Source: an uncultured archaeon (GTDB taxonomy: Archaea; Thermoproteota; Nitrososphaeria; Nitrososphaerales; CALBXV01). From it: a stretch of DNA of 8,531 nucleotides. The notes below the pieces were generated by a model that did not search any database, had not been told where the DNA came from, and worked only from the letters and a program-made list of their open reading frames with translations. The stretch's first letter is position 1. Each line of letters begins with the position of its first letter. A program made the position numbers and the translations under genes. Below, piece after piece: positions 1 through 6,326 of this stretch. The DNA is taken from NCBI GenBank assembly GCA_937890045.1, contig CALBXV010000394.1:1-8531 (forward strand). The letters are read 5' to 3'.

Positions 1-71
1 TCATAGTGTTTTTCAAAACCACCTTTAATCGCAGTTCCTACATAACCTTGTCCTATTATTCCTATCTTCAT
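1..71 (-). CDS. Nucleotide-sugar dehydrogenase (UDP-glucose/GDP-mannose family), N-terminal fragment cut by window edge
   Basis: Translating the minus strand from the ATG at 71-69 gives an open frame of 23 complete codons to the window edge, beginning MKIGIIGQGYVGTA. The GxGxxG dinucleotide-binding motif sits at G7, G9 and G12, inside the first beta strand and helix of a Rossmann fold. The QGYVG form right at the N-terminus is typical of UDP-glucose 6-dehydrogenases and GDP-mannose dehydrogenases, which oxidise a nucleotide sugar to the uronic acid with two NAD. The ATG overlaps the TGA of the upstream gene (ATGA, 68-71). A GAGGA Shine-Dalgarno lies at 81-85, 9 nt before the start. The substrate cannot be told from this fragment; another NAD(P)-dependent Rossmann oxidoreductase is possible but less likely. 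The C-terminal majority of the protein lies outside the window. Confidence 0.72.
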   Translation of the reverse strand, partial: MKIGIIGQGYVGTAIKGGFEKHY

Positions 72-883
72 CCCAACAATTCCTCAAAAGTTATTCTATC
101 AAATCTTTTATCTGCAGGATTCCTATCAGATAAAATTACCATCTCAAACTTGAGTTCTTTAAACCAATCATATAATTCTTTTGTACTTTCTATTGCTTCA
201 ATTAACTCACCATCTTGTGGTTGAGTTCCTTTCTCATCATCATAAACTTCTTTAGATGACTCATCTGACACAAAGTGTTGACTACTATCCCACTTAGCAT
301 TTGTATCTGGTAGTAATCCGCCTTTTTGTCCTCCCAAATCCCAACCTATCGTAATTAACCGTTTACATCCTAAAAGTAATGTCAAAGGGATTGCTAATTC
401 ATAAGTTAATCCTGGACCCCATTTTATTTCTACACCGTGCCTAAAACTAAGTAAATTATCAAACTCTCTGGTAGCCGCAGTTGTTTGATGGTGCATTGTA
501 AACGGTGGATTAGAAACTGGTATAAATATGTCCATTGGGTGCATTGATGCAAACTCTAAATGTTCCTTAAAATATGACTTAGCCAACGCATACATAACTA
601 TAGTATTATCAGTAACATACTTGGTCTTTTTATGATTCCAAGTATTCAATAAATGAAAATCTACACATTCTCCAATATAATCATAACTATGTTTTACGGA
701 ACATACCAATTTATCTGACAAAAAATCATTTAACTTCTGTTTATTATGATCTCCCAAACTTGGTCCTGCTGTAACCCAATACATAGTTTCATCTTTATAT
801 AAATCTTTTAGATAATCTAACCTTTCTTCTATAGAACCTAAAGTATTAATATGTCGTTTTATATCTGGTGTTTCTTTTTTCAT
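68..883 (-). CDS. DUF115/MptE-like Rossmann protein, possible glycan-modifying transferase
   Basis: This protein of 271 residues has no signal peptide or membrane segment, so it is probably cytoplasmic. Near its N-terminus it carries the TAGPSL signature (residues 38-43), the phosphate-binding-type loop of DUF115/6-hydroxymethylpterin pyrophosphokinase MptE-like proteins. Members of that group include flagellin glycosylation (Maf-type) proteins, and the fold resembles family 42 sialyltransferases. A second block at about 153-184 (GPGLTYELAIPL, then LITIGWDLGG) matches the helix-strand-acidic pattern that follows in the group. I chose the ATG at 883-881, which forms an ATGA overlap with the epimerase stop; the frame extends 6 nt further to a TTG at 889 that looks less natural. 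It sits between two nucleotide-sugar enzymes, which fits a role in sugar transfer. The family match is by motif only and the reaction is unknown. Confidence 0.72.
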   Translation of the reverse strand: MKKETPDIKRHINTLGSIEERLDYLKDLYKDETMYWVTAGPSLGDHNKQKLNDFLSDKLVCSVKHSYDYIGECVDFHLLNTWNHKKTKYVTDNTIVMYALAKSYFKEHLEFASMHPMDIFIPVSNPPFTMHHQTTAATREFDNLLSFRHGVEIKWGPGLTYELAIPLTLLLGCKRLITIGWDLGGQKGGLLPDTNAKWDSSQHFVSDESSKEVYDDEKGTQPQDGELIEAIESTKELYDWFKELKFEMVILSDRNPADKRFDRITFEELLG

Positions 884-1863
884 TTCCAAAACTCATATAA
901 TCCAACATCTAATTCATATTCTTTCCATTTAAACTGTTTTCTTTTTGGTTGTAATTGTGCCCACTCCCACATTTTTGTAAGACCGTCATTCAAATTTGTC
1001 TTATGTTCAAAATCTAACAATTCTACAGATTTCCTATACGTTGAATATGCACTATGAACCTCATGTCTCTTTTCTAATTTTACTATTTTGCCTCCACCCA
1101 TAACTTCAATTAAAGTATCTGCGGCTTCTCCAATACTTACATTAGTTATTCCACCTAAATTTATAATTTGTTTACTAGCCCTTTCATCAACCCCAGCTTT
1201 CCAAAGTGGTTCTACTGAATCGCCTATATATGAAAATGCCCGTCTTTGTGTTCCATCTCCAAAAAGTGTTATTGGTTGACCATTTAAATGTTTATTCATC
1301 CAAATACCTAAAACGTTTCTATACTTATCCCAAATGTTTTGTTTTTCTCCATAGACATTATGTGGTCTAATAATACACCAATCCAATCCATGTTGTTCAC
1401 CAGCTATCTGTATATCTCTCTCACATGCCATCTTAGCAATTCCATATGGGTCTATTGGTTGTGGTGCATATATTTCTTTAAATGGTACTGTATTATTTCC
1501 ATATACTGCCATCGATGAAGTAAATACTAATCTACTAATACCATATTTTATTGAAAGTGTAACCAACTTAGAAGTAGTGACCAAATTATTCTTATAATTA
1601 AATTGTCTAACAAATGGACTTAATCCTTCTGCCGCATAAGCAGCAAAATGATAGACTATATCAAAATTATATGATTCAAATAACTTTTCAATATCATCAT
1701 CCAATATATTATAATCATAAAAATTTACTAAATTATTAACATGGTCTTTATAACCACCACTCAAATCATCTATTCCAACAACAGTGTGTTCTGTATTAGC
1801 AACAATCCAATCCGCTAAATTAGATCCTAATAACCCTGCTATTCCTGTAATTAAAATATTCAT
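880..1863 (-). CDS. NAD-dependent nucleotide-sugar epimerase/dehydratase, GalE-like extended SDR
   Basis: An extended short-chain dehydrogenase of 327 residues, the usual size for UDP-glucose 4-epimerase-type enzymes. Visible landmarks are the TGxxGxxG NAD-binding loop (G7, G10, G13), the acidic D32 at the end of beta 2 that favours NAD over NADP, FTSSMAVYG (114-122) supplying the catalytic Ser, YGIAK (140-144) supplying the catalytic Tyr140 and Lys144, RPHNVYG (166-172), and a GDGTQRRAFSYIGD block (202-215) typical of nucleotide-sugar-binding C-terminal domains. It probably epimerises or otherwise remodels a nucleoside-diphosphate sugar in the cytoplasm; the exact sugar is not readable. The ATG at 1863 is preceded by a clear AGGAG at 6 nt spacing. 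Its TGA overlaps the next start (ATGA, 880-883). The family call is secure, the substrate is not. Confidence 0.93.
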   Translation of the reverse strand: MNILITGIAGLLGSNLADWIVANTEHTVVGIDDLSGGYKDHVNNLVNFYDYNILDDDIEKLFESYNFDIVYHFAAYAAEGLSPFVRQFNYKNNLVTTSKLVTLSIKYGISRLVFTSSMAVYGNNTVPFKEIYAPQPIDPYGIAKMACERDIQIAGEQHGLDWCIIRPHNVYGEKQNIWDKYRNVLGIWMNKHLNGQPITLFGDGTQRRAFSYIGDSVEPLWKAGVDERASKQIINLGGITNVSIGEAADTLIEVMGGGKIVKLEKRHEVHSAYSTYRKSVELLDFEHKTNLNDGLTKMWEWAQLQPKRKQFKWKEYELDVGLYEFWK

Positions 1864-1869
1864 TATTTA

Positions 1870-1874
1870 CTCCT
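1870..1874 (-). promoter_or_regulatory. Ribosome binding site of the epimerase gene, overlapping the previous stop codon
   Basis: A perfect AGGAG lies 6 nt before the ATG at 1863. It shares bases with the TAG stop (1875-1873) of the upstream glycosyltransferase-like gene, so termination of one gene and initiation of the next take place at the same spot. This supports the chosen start and suggests coupled translation. Confidence 0.75.
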
Positions 1875-2718
1875 ATCGTGCATAATACATTCTCCTAACC
1901 GTAGGGAAATCATCGTGTAGATAAAAAGCAAAATCTAACTTATCCAACAATCCAATATTTTCTAAATGACACGGTATTAATCTATGATTAGAAATTTGTC
2001 CACTCGCATCATGAATTGTAGATTTACCACCCCACCAAGTATTGGGTTTTCTAGTAATATACTCATCAATAAAATCCCACAACGCACAATAAGAATCCAT
2101 AAATTTTGGATTTGAAAACGCCCATTGGTCAATAACTCCTTCATGATTATGTGGATAACCCACTAATGGAATATCATCATTATTATATTTATTATTTTTT
2201 ATCAACGGCAAATTTTCTTTTAATCTTTTTTTGTACCAATCAAGATTAGAAATTCCTTTTAATCTATTCCAATGTCCTAACCAAAATTTGTTTGTATCAA
2301 ATTTACTAAAATCAACTGGAGTAGTCCAAGCTAAATCATATCTTCCAATATATACCATATCGTACTTTACACCAGTTTCTTTCTCATACTCTTGCCTTAA
2401 CTCAGAAACTATTTTATGACTCCACCATTTATGATAATGTCCTTGAATTCTAGTACCTCTTTTACCCGCGTGATGCCCGCTTGGTATTTCAAAGTTAGGT
2501 TGTTCTGTAAATTTTGATTTTACTGGTTTATATAAATCTAAAATTTCAGATTTTCTCTCCATAGTAGAAGTATGACAAAACACATCACAATCATTATGAT
2601 CTAATATATACTTTTTATAATGCTCATAACCTTTTTCTAAAGCCTCTTTAGAATCTCCTGCTCCATATTTACCATCAATCCCACCAACTATTCCATGTAA
2701 CCCAAACGCTATATTCAT
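1873..2718 (-). CDS. Glycosyltransferase-like protein of unrecognised family
   Basis: A protein of 281 residues that I cannot assign to a named family with certainty. Several traits recall nucleotide-sugar glycosyltransferase-like proteins of polysaccharide loci. It opens with a short beta strand (MNIAFGLHG). A helix rich in KxxYxKYI and DVFCHT follows at about 24-50. A YDMVYIGRYDL strand at 119-129 has the 'R-x-D' ending seen where such enzymes hold a sugar-nucleotide. VIDQWAFSNPKFMDSY at 195-210 resembles a central acceptor-side motif, and HRLIPCHL lies near 245-252. Trp, Tyr and His are abundant, as is common in carbohydrate-binding proteins. There is no signal peptide or membrane span. 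The start at 2718 overlaps the HAD gene stop (ATGA), and the end touches the RBS of the epimerase. Its place between a HAD phosphatase and an epimerase supports a role in sugar transfer, but this is inference. Confidence 0.6.
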   Translation of the reverse strand: MNIAFGLHGIVGGIDGKYGAGDSKEALEKGYEHYKKYILDHNDCDVFCHTSTMERKSEILDLYKPVKSKFTEQPNFEIPSGHHAGKRGTRIQGHYHKWWSHKIVSELRQEYEKETGVKYDMVYIGRYDLAWTTPVDFSKFDTNKFWLGHWNRLKGISNLDWYKKRLKENLPLIKNNKYNNDDIPLVGYPHNHEGVIDQWAFSNPKFMDSYCALWDFIDEYITRKPNTWWGGKSTIHDASGQISNHRLIPCHLENIGLLDKLDFAFYLHDDFPTVRRMYYAR

Positions 2719-3083
2719 AAATCTAAATCCGCCACTCCTGTATCTCTATCTAAATTTATAGCAAATGCAGTATCTCTACTACTGTCTGGTTTTCTATCAT
2801 TTATTAATATTCTATCTCCCCCACCAAATCCCATTATTAATTGGTCATAAATTATTCCAGCTTTTCTCAACTGTTCTACAGTAGATTTTCTCATACCTTC
2901 TTTTCTACCAGTAGTGAGAATTATAAAATAACCTTTCTTATCCCATTCCCATAATTTCTCTCTCGTTCCTGGAAGTACTCTCATTTCTTGTTTTAAATTA
3001 TATTTGGAAATATCCTGTGAACTTGCTGGATGTTCTGTTAATGTTCCATCTAAGTCACAAAAAATTGTTTTTGGTCTACTCAT
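2715..3083 (-). CDS. Short HAD-superfamily phosphatase
   Basis: A compact haloacid-dehalogenase-fold hydrolase of 122 residues without a large cap domain. Motif I is DLDGTL, with nucleophile D10 and acid/base D12. Motif II is the LTTGR block at 56-60 with T57/T58. The motif III basic residue is probably R65 or K66. Motif IV is LINDRKPD (93-100) with D96 for Mg binding. The size and the IFCDLDGTLTEHP opening resemble the small phosphatases encoded in capsule loci (EcbF/BcbF type), so it probably removes a phosphate from a sugar phosphate or related intermediate in the cytoplasm. It overlaps its neighbours on both sides by ATGA (3080-3083 and 2715-2718), so translation is likely coupled. The superfamily assignment is firm. 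The substrate is unknown, and a polynucleotide or nucleotide phosphatase cannot be excluded. Confidence 0.85.
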   Translation of the reverse strand: MSRPKTIFCDLDGTLTEHPASSQDISKYNLKQEMRVLPGTREKLWEWDKKGYFIILTTGRKEGMRKSTVEQLRKAGIIYDQLIMGFGGGDRILINDRKPDSSRDTAFAINLDRDTGVADLDL

Positions 3084-3418
3084 CCTTTATATGCCCTTAT
3101 AGACTTTATTTTCTCATCATCGTTAAATTCTAAAATATCTGTAACTAATAAAGTTTCCTCATCATTCACAACTATTTCCAATTCTGCTACAACTACATTA
3201 TCTTCATGGGATAAAAAATCCCATACTCTAATTGGTGTAGCAACTATAGTATCAACTGAATCGAAAATGCTTTGATTAGCATCTACAACTTCATCTATCC
3301 CATTTGCAAGTATTTCCCAATCTCTTAAACAAACATTATCAGCAAACATACCTCTCAGTCCTTCTGAATCTTTCTCTGAAAATGTTGCAAAATACTCCAA
3401 ACTTTTATCTAGTATCAT
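3080..3418 (-). CDS. NTF2/SnoaL-like small protein
   Basis: A 112-residue protein with the layout of an NTF2-like cone-shaped alpha+beta barrel: an N-terminal helix (SLEYFATFSEKDSEGLRGMF), a short strand with LRDWE (31-35) and a following Gly at 40, a helix carrying IDEVVDANQSIF, then strands IRVWDFLSHEDNVVVAELEIVV (63-84), LLVTDILEFNDD and IKSIRAYKG. The HEDNVVVAELEIVV hairpin and the terminal 'F-N-DDEKI-SIRAY' strand are characteristic of SnoaL-like and ketosteroid-isomerase-like members. These act as isomerases, cyclases or dehydratases, or simply as small ligand-binding partners. The start overlaps the end of the GatZ-like gene by 14 nt and has AGGAG 9 nt upstream; the stop overlaps the HAD start. 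Its position suggests it acts on the same intermediate as the aldolase-like protein and the phosphatase. The fold call is likely, the function open. Confidence 0.75.
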   Translation of the reverse strand: MILDKSLEYFATFSEKDSEGLRGMFADNVCLRDWEILANGIDEVVDANQSIFDSVDTIVATPIRVWDFLSHEDNVVVAELEIVVNDEETLLVTDILEFNDDEKIKSIRAYKG

Positions 3419-4376
3419 TATATAACTCTCCTAATTTATATTTAATTTCTAAAACTATTTCAGTATCTATATCTGGTTTAATTTTTTTAAAATCTTCATC
3501 AGAAAATAAATAGTGTCCACAAATCTGTATTAACCTTTTTTTATCAGTTATATCAAAATCTTTATCTACCCACTTTTCCCATCTTTTAGATTTTAAACAC
3601 AACTCATACCATTTAGATATTGATTCAGAATCCATATGATTTAAATAGATTAAAGTTTCTAGTTGTCCAAATTCTGGAGCTATATTAACTGAATCTAATC
3701 CCATATCAAATCTTTTACTATAGTCATCTATACTTAAATAATCTCCATTATGTTCTTTGGATCTTTTACCAAATTTATTACAAACCTTAATCATTTTCTC
3801 TAACCTATGAGGATTAAACTTTCCAGTATTTCTCATATTCGCTAAATCCAATCCTACTCCAGATTGAACAACCACATATTCTATATTATCAAACATATCA
3901 TCAGATAAATTATCATATAAATCTGTTAAAAGAGAATTTAATTCTATTGTAGAAAATCTTCGTATAGATTCTTCAGTACCAATTTCAAATTTCATATATC
4001 TATTTGTATAATAACAAAATTCTATATTTCTGATACACTCTTTAAGTCCGTCATGATATCCTTGATGATTTTTCCAAGGGTCTATGTGTATTATATCTAC
4101 AAATTTACAATCTTCTTTTAGAGATTCATAACCATCATCATACTCATAACCTTGACCCGCTCCCGCATGGTCTCTTTCGATCAACGTAGTCATATCAAAA
4201 CTGGCGTATCTAACATAATTATGAAATTCTTCTGTATTCCAATCATTTACATAACCACCATTATATTCCACCTGCCTTCTTGATGGTAATAATCCAAAAC
4301 AATCTCCAAATTCATAATTAAATTCTAAAACGGCATCCACCACATTTTTAGACATAGGTCCTATAAAATATCTCAT
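3405..4376 (-). CDS. GatZ/KbaZ-like TIM-barrel protein (class II tagatose-bisphosphate aldolase non-catalytic-subunit family)
   Basis: A 323-residue protein whose motif order follows the GatZ/KbaZ family (the subunit associated with class II D-tagatose-1,6-bisphosphate aldolase). The blocks in order are PSRRQVEYNGGYV (31-43), matching the family 'SNQV...GGYT' stretch; ERDHAGAGQG (67-76), matching 'GGDHLGP'; IIHIDPW (95-101), matching 'KIHLDAS'; FEIGTEE (130-136), matching 'IGTE'; VVVQSGV (168-174), matching 'VVQPGV'; KEHNGDYL (207-214), matching 'EAHSTDYQ'; NIAPEFGQLET (231-241), matching 'KVGPALTF'; and CGHYLF near 286-291. These lie on the strand ends expected of a TIM barrel with acidic/His ligands. 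No GatY/KbaY catalytic partner is in the window. It may act alone in forming or splitting a sugar phosphate. The ATG at 4376 has AGGAG at 5 nt and overlaps the previous stop (ATGA). The fold and family are fairly sure, the reaction is inference. Confidence 0.75.
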   Translation of the reverse strand: MRYFIGPMSKNVVDAVLEFNYEFGDCFGLLPSRRQVEYNGGYVNDWNTEEFHNYVRYASFDMTTLIERDHAGAGQGYEYDDGYESLKEDCKFVDIIHIDPWKNHQGYHDGLKECIRNIEFCYYTNRYMKFEIGTEESIRRFSTIELNSLLTDLYDNLSDDMFDNIEYVVVQSGVGLDLANMRNTGKFNPHRLEKMIKVCNKFGKRSKEHNGDYLSIDDYSKRFDMGLDSVNIAPEFGQLETLIYLNHMDSESISKWYELCLKSKRWEKWVDKDFDITDKKRLIQICGHYLFSDEDFKKIKPDIDTEIVLEIKYKLGELYNDTR

Positions 4377-5998
4377 TGTAACTCCTCATGTAGCATTGAT
4401 TTACCTAAGTAATATAATAAATGACAGTATGGATAATGATGTAATCCTGCAATATTAAGAAATATTAACGCAGTCATTACTTTAACCTTCTTCCAATCCA
4501 ATCCCTTTTCTGTAACATAACTCTCTAATATTCTTTCACACTCTATATTAGTATTCTTTCTATGAAAATCAAAATATACACTATTCATATTTCTGCTAAA
4601 AGTATAAAAATTCTGATTAATAAAATCATGTGATATAATTAATCCATGTAATAACTTGGCCAAATCATAATACAAATCACCATATTTATATTCACCCCCA
4701 AAATTCTGTCTCCAATCCAATAAGGCAAATGGTAATGTTTTAGATTCTTCTTTTATTAATATATTTTCAAAATGTAAATCACCATGAAATCTTACTGGTT
4801 CTCCTTTAGTCACCCAAGACCAATCCACCTTCTCCATCAAAGTATTCAACATTGGAAGTTTATTATCATTTACTATTTCATTATCTGAATCATTATTATA
4901 ATACTTTTTATAATATAAGTCAATCCTATCTATAGTCTTATCTAAATAAAACTCTCTACATTTTTCATTAAAAATTTCATAGTCTACTTTCTCTAACTCA
5001 ACTTTTCTCCAAAATTTATCTAACCAACTTAATAAATATTCAAACTTTTTACCAGTCACCTTATCTGATAAAACCTTACCTTCAATAAAATCATAAGAAT
5101 AAAAATTATTCGAATGATTTATAATAGTAGGGATATATGGTTCTAAACTCTTTGACCTTTTAACTCTATCCTTTATAAATTTTTTATCTACTGAAAACTT
5201 AATAGTCTTATTATTTGCAAACCAAATTGCCTCATCGTCCTTTTCTAAAATATTAGGTTGGTATTCTGTCTTTAACTTTTCTTTAGCAACTCCCAATGCC
5301 CTCTCATTTCCTGTATCATACCAAGTGAATTTAAAAGAATTAAATGATGTTGAAGTCATATATGACTCATTGGCTTCTAACATTTTTTTAATCCCATAAC
5401 TCTCTCCCATAACAAGAGATTCTTTATCTTTCATGAATCTCCAAAATTCTTTATAATCTTTTATACCACAAATTCCTATATAGGAAAAATCTTTTGAATT
5501 CTTTATCTTATCATTAAGTCTTTTAACATTCCCATCATCGTCTAATACCAATGACCTATAATCACTCCCCGCCTTAAATGTAGAATATCCCAACCAATTG
5601 CAAGGTATCTCATCAAAATATAATTGTTCTTCAAATATAGTATCATTAGAAACAAAAATAAATGGACATTGTAACTCATCCTTACAACTATTCATAGTAA
5701 GACCTAATCCAGAATCTTTACCATCATAATTATTTATTTCCACAAAGGAAAAATCTCTTTCTGGATATGTTATCTCTACATATTGTCTTACATAATCACC
5801 GCCATAACCAAGTGCCATAACTATTGGTACTTTTGGATGAAACTTATCTATAATATGTGAAACTACAGGTTTATTATCAATCCCAATAAGACATTTATTT
5901 AAATTATTACTTTGACCCTTTACTCTGGAACCAATTCCCGCAGTAGGTAAAAAAACCTTATAATTATGGTTCACTCGTTCCCTCTCTCCCATAATCAT
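4373..5998 (-). CDS. Bifunctional nucleotidyltransferase-kinase fusion (LicC/MurU-like domain plus APH/choline-kinase-like domain)
   Basis: A two-domain cytoplasmic protein of about 541 residues. The N-terminal half is a sugar-phosphate/phosphocholine nucleotidyltransferase: FLPTAGIGSR (16-25) forms the nucleotide loop, K35 follows in NKCLIGIDNKP, FVSNDTIF (115-122) holds a metal-binding Asp at 119, and TWYDTGNERALGVAKEKLK (225-243) is the 'W-D-x-G' ending of the domain. From about 255 a kinase begins (IWFANNKTIKFSV, then YDFIEGKVLS as hinge) with the catalytic HGDLHFEN (405-412), LLDWR (427-430) as the metal-binding Asp, and GDLYYDLAKLLHGL (440-452), as in aminoglycoside phosphotransferases and choline kinases. 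One protein could therefore phosphorylate a sugar, amino alcohol or polyol and then couple it to NTP. AmgK/MurU and LicA/LicC are the separate-gene analogues. The start is uncertain: ATG at 5998 or 5992, or GTG at 5974, which has the best RBS and the smallest overlap. Confidence 0.85.
   Translation of the reverse strand: MIMGERERVNHNYKVFLPTAGIGSRVKGQSNNLNKCLIGIDNKPVVSHIIDKFHPKVPIVMALGYGGDYVRQYVEITYPERDFSFVEINNYDGKDSGLGLTMNSCKDELQCPFIFVSNDTIFEEQLYFDEIPCNWLGYSTFKAGSDYRSLVLDDDGNVKRLNDKIKNSKDFSYIGICGIKDYKEFWRFMKDKESLVMGESYGIKKMLEANESYMTSTSFNSFKFTWYDTGNERALGVAKEKLKTEYQPNILEKDDEAIWFANNKTIKFSVDKKFIKDRVKRSKSLEPYIPTIINHSNNFYSYDFIEGKVLSDKVTGKKFEYLLSWLDKFWRKVELEKVDYEIFNEKCREFYLDKTIDRIDLYYKKYYNNDSDNEIVNDNKLPMLNTLMEKVDWSWVTKGEPVRFHGDLHFENILIKEESKTLPFALLDWRQNFGGEYKYGDLYYDLAKLLHGLIISHDFINQNFYTFSRNMNSVYFDFHRKNTNIECERILESYVTEKGLDWKKVKVMTALIFLNIAGLHHYPYCHLLYYLGKSMLHEELQ
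4382..4386 (-). promoter_or_regulatory. Ribosome binding site of the GatZ-like gene, inside the end of the nucleotidyltransferase-kinase gene
   Basis: AGGAG with a 5-nt spacer to the ATG at 4376. It lies within the last codons of the upstream gene, whose TGA (4375-4373) overlaps this ATG as ATGA, so initiation by ribosomes that have just terminated is likely. Confidence 0.7.
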
Positions 5999-6320
5999 CT
6001 TCTAATCTAATCACATCTTCTAACTCTGGAGTAGATGCTTCCAAATATAAAATATCGGTAACGGCTTCGCATTGATGTACTGTAAATGGTTCTATGATAT
6101 AATGTTCATCTGGTTTCAATATAACTTCTTCCTTTCTCGGATTGTCAATTGTTCCAATAGTCATTTTCATTTCACCTTCTTGTATATAAAGAGTCTCATG
6201 TTTTTTTTCATGATATTGTAATGAACAACGATTTCCTTTTTTCATAAAAAGTTGCTTCATTACATACTTCTTATTAACACTTAACCACTTTTCCCATCCC
6301 CAGGGTTTATCAACTTTCAT
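5964..6320 (-). CDS. Cupin, mannose-6-phosphate isomerase type II-like (stand-alone domain)
   Basis: A single-domain cupin of 118 residues. The opening KPWGWEKWL (5-13) is the 'PWG-x-E' start of the isomerase domain of bifunctional type II PMI/GDP-mannose pyrophosphorylases. Cupin motif 1 is SLQYHEKKHETLYIQEGEM (33-51), with likely metal ligands Gln35, His37 and Glu42 and the closing Gly49. Motif 2 is the block ending IIEPFTVHQCEA with His82. The tail VIRLEDDYGR (103-112) matches the hallmark 'DI-R-EDDYGR' ending of that family. It probably interconverts an aldose and ketose phosphate such as mannose-6-P and fructose-6-P, or a related intermediate. It sits 6 nt after the methyltransferase stop and its end overlaps the nucleotidyltransferase-kinase gene. 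Only the isomerase-type domain is present; the nucleotidyltransferase function is supplied separately by the next gene. The RBS is weak (GGATG about 10 nt upstream). Confidence 0.88.
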   Translation of the reverse strand: MKVDKPWGWEKWLSVNKKYVMKQLFMKKGNRCSLQYHEKKHETLYIQEGEMKMTIGTIDNPRKEEVILKPDEHYIIEPFTVHQCEAVTDILYLEASTPELEDVIRLEDDYGREGTSEP

Positions 6321-6326
6321 AACAAA

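Noticed and set aside
6..224. Plus-strand open frame of 72 codons
   Set aside because: It lies opposite the DUF115-like and dehydrogenase genes, has a Ser/Asn/Leu-rich composition with no motif, and is a shadow of AT-rich minus-strand coding sequence.
884..889. TTG start 6 nt upstream of the ATG of the DUF115-like gene
   Set aside because: The ATG at 883 forms an ATGA overlap identical to that at four other junctions, and TTG is a rarer start with no better RBS.
851..1057. Plus-strand open frame of 68 codons, with some Cys and Phe
   Set aside because: Antisense to the end of the epimerase gene and the start of the DUF115-like gene; no family motif and no good RBS.
1088..1279. Plus-strand open frame of 63 codons
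   Set aside because: Entirely antisense to conserved epimerase sequence; low-complexity Pro/Ser/Ile translation.
2231..2419. Plus-strand open frame of 62 codons
   Set aside because: Entirely antisense to the glycosyltransferase-like gene; no recognisable domain.
3304..3513. Plus-strand open frame of 69 codons
   Set aside because: Antisense to the NTF2-like gene and the end of the GatZ-like gene; Leu/Asn/Ser-rich with no motif.
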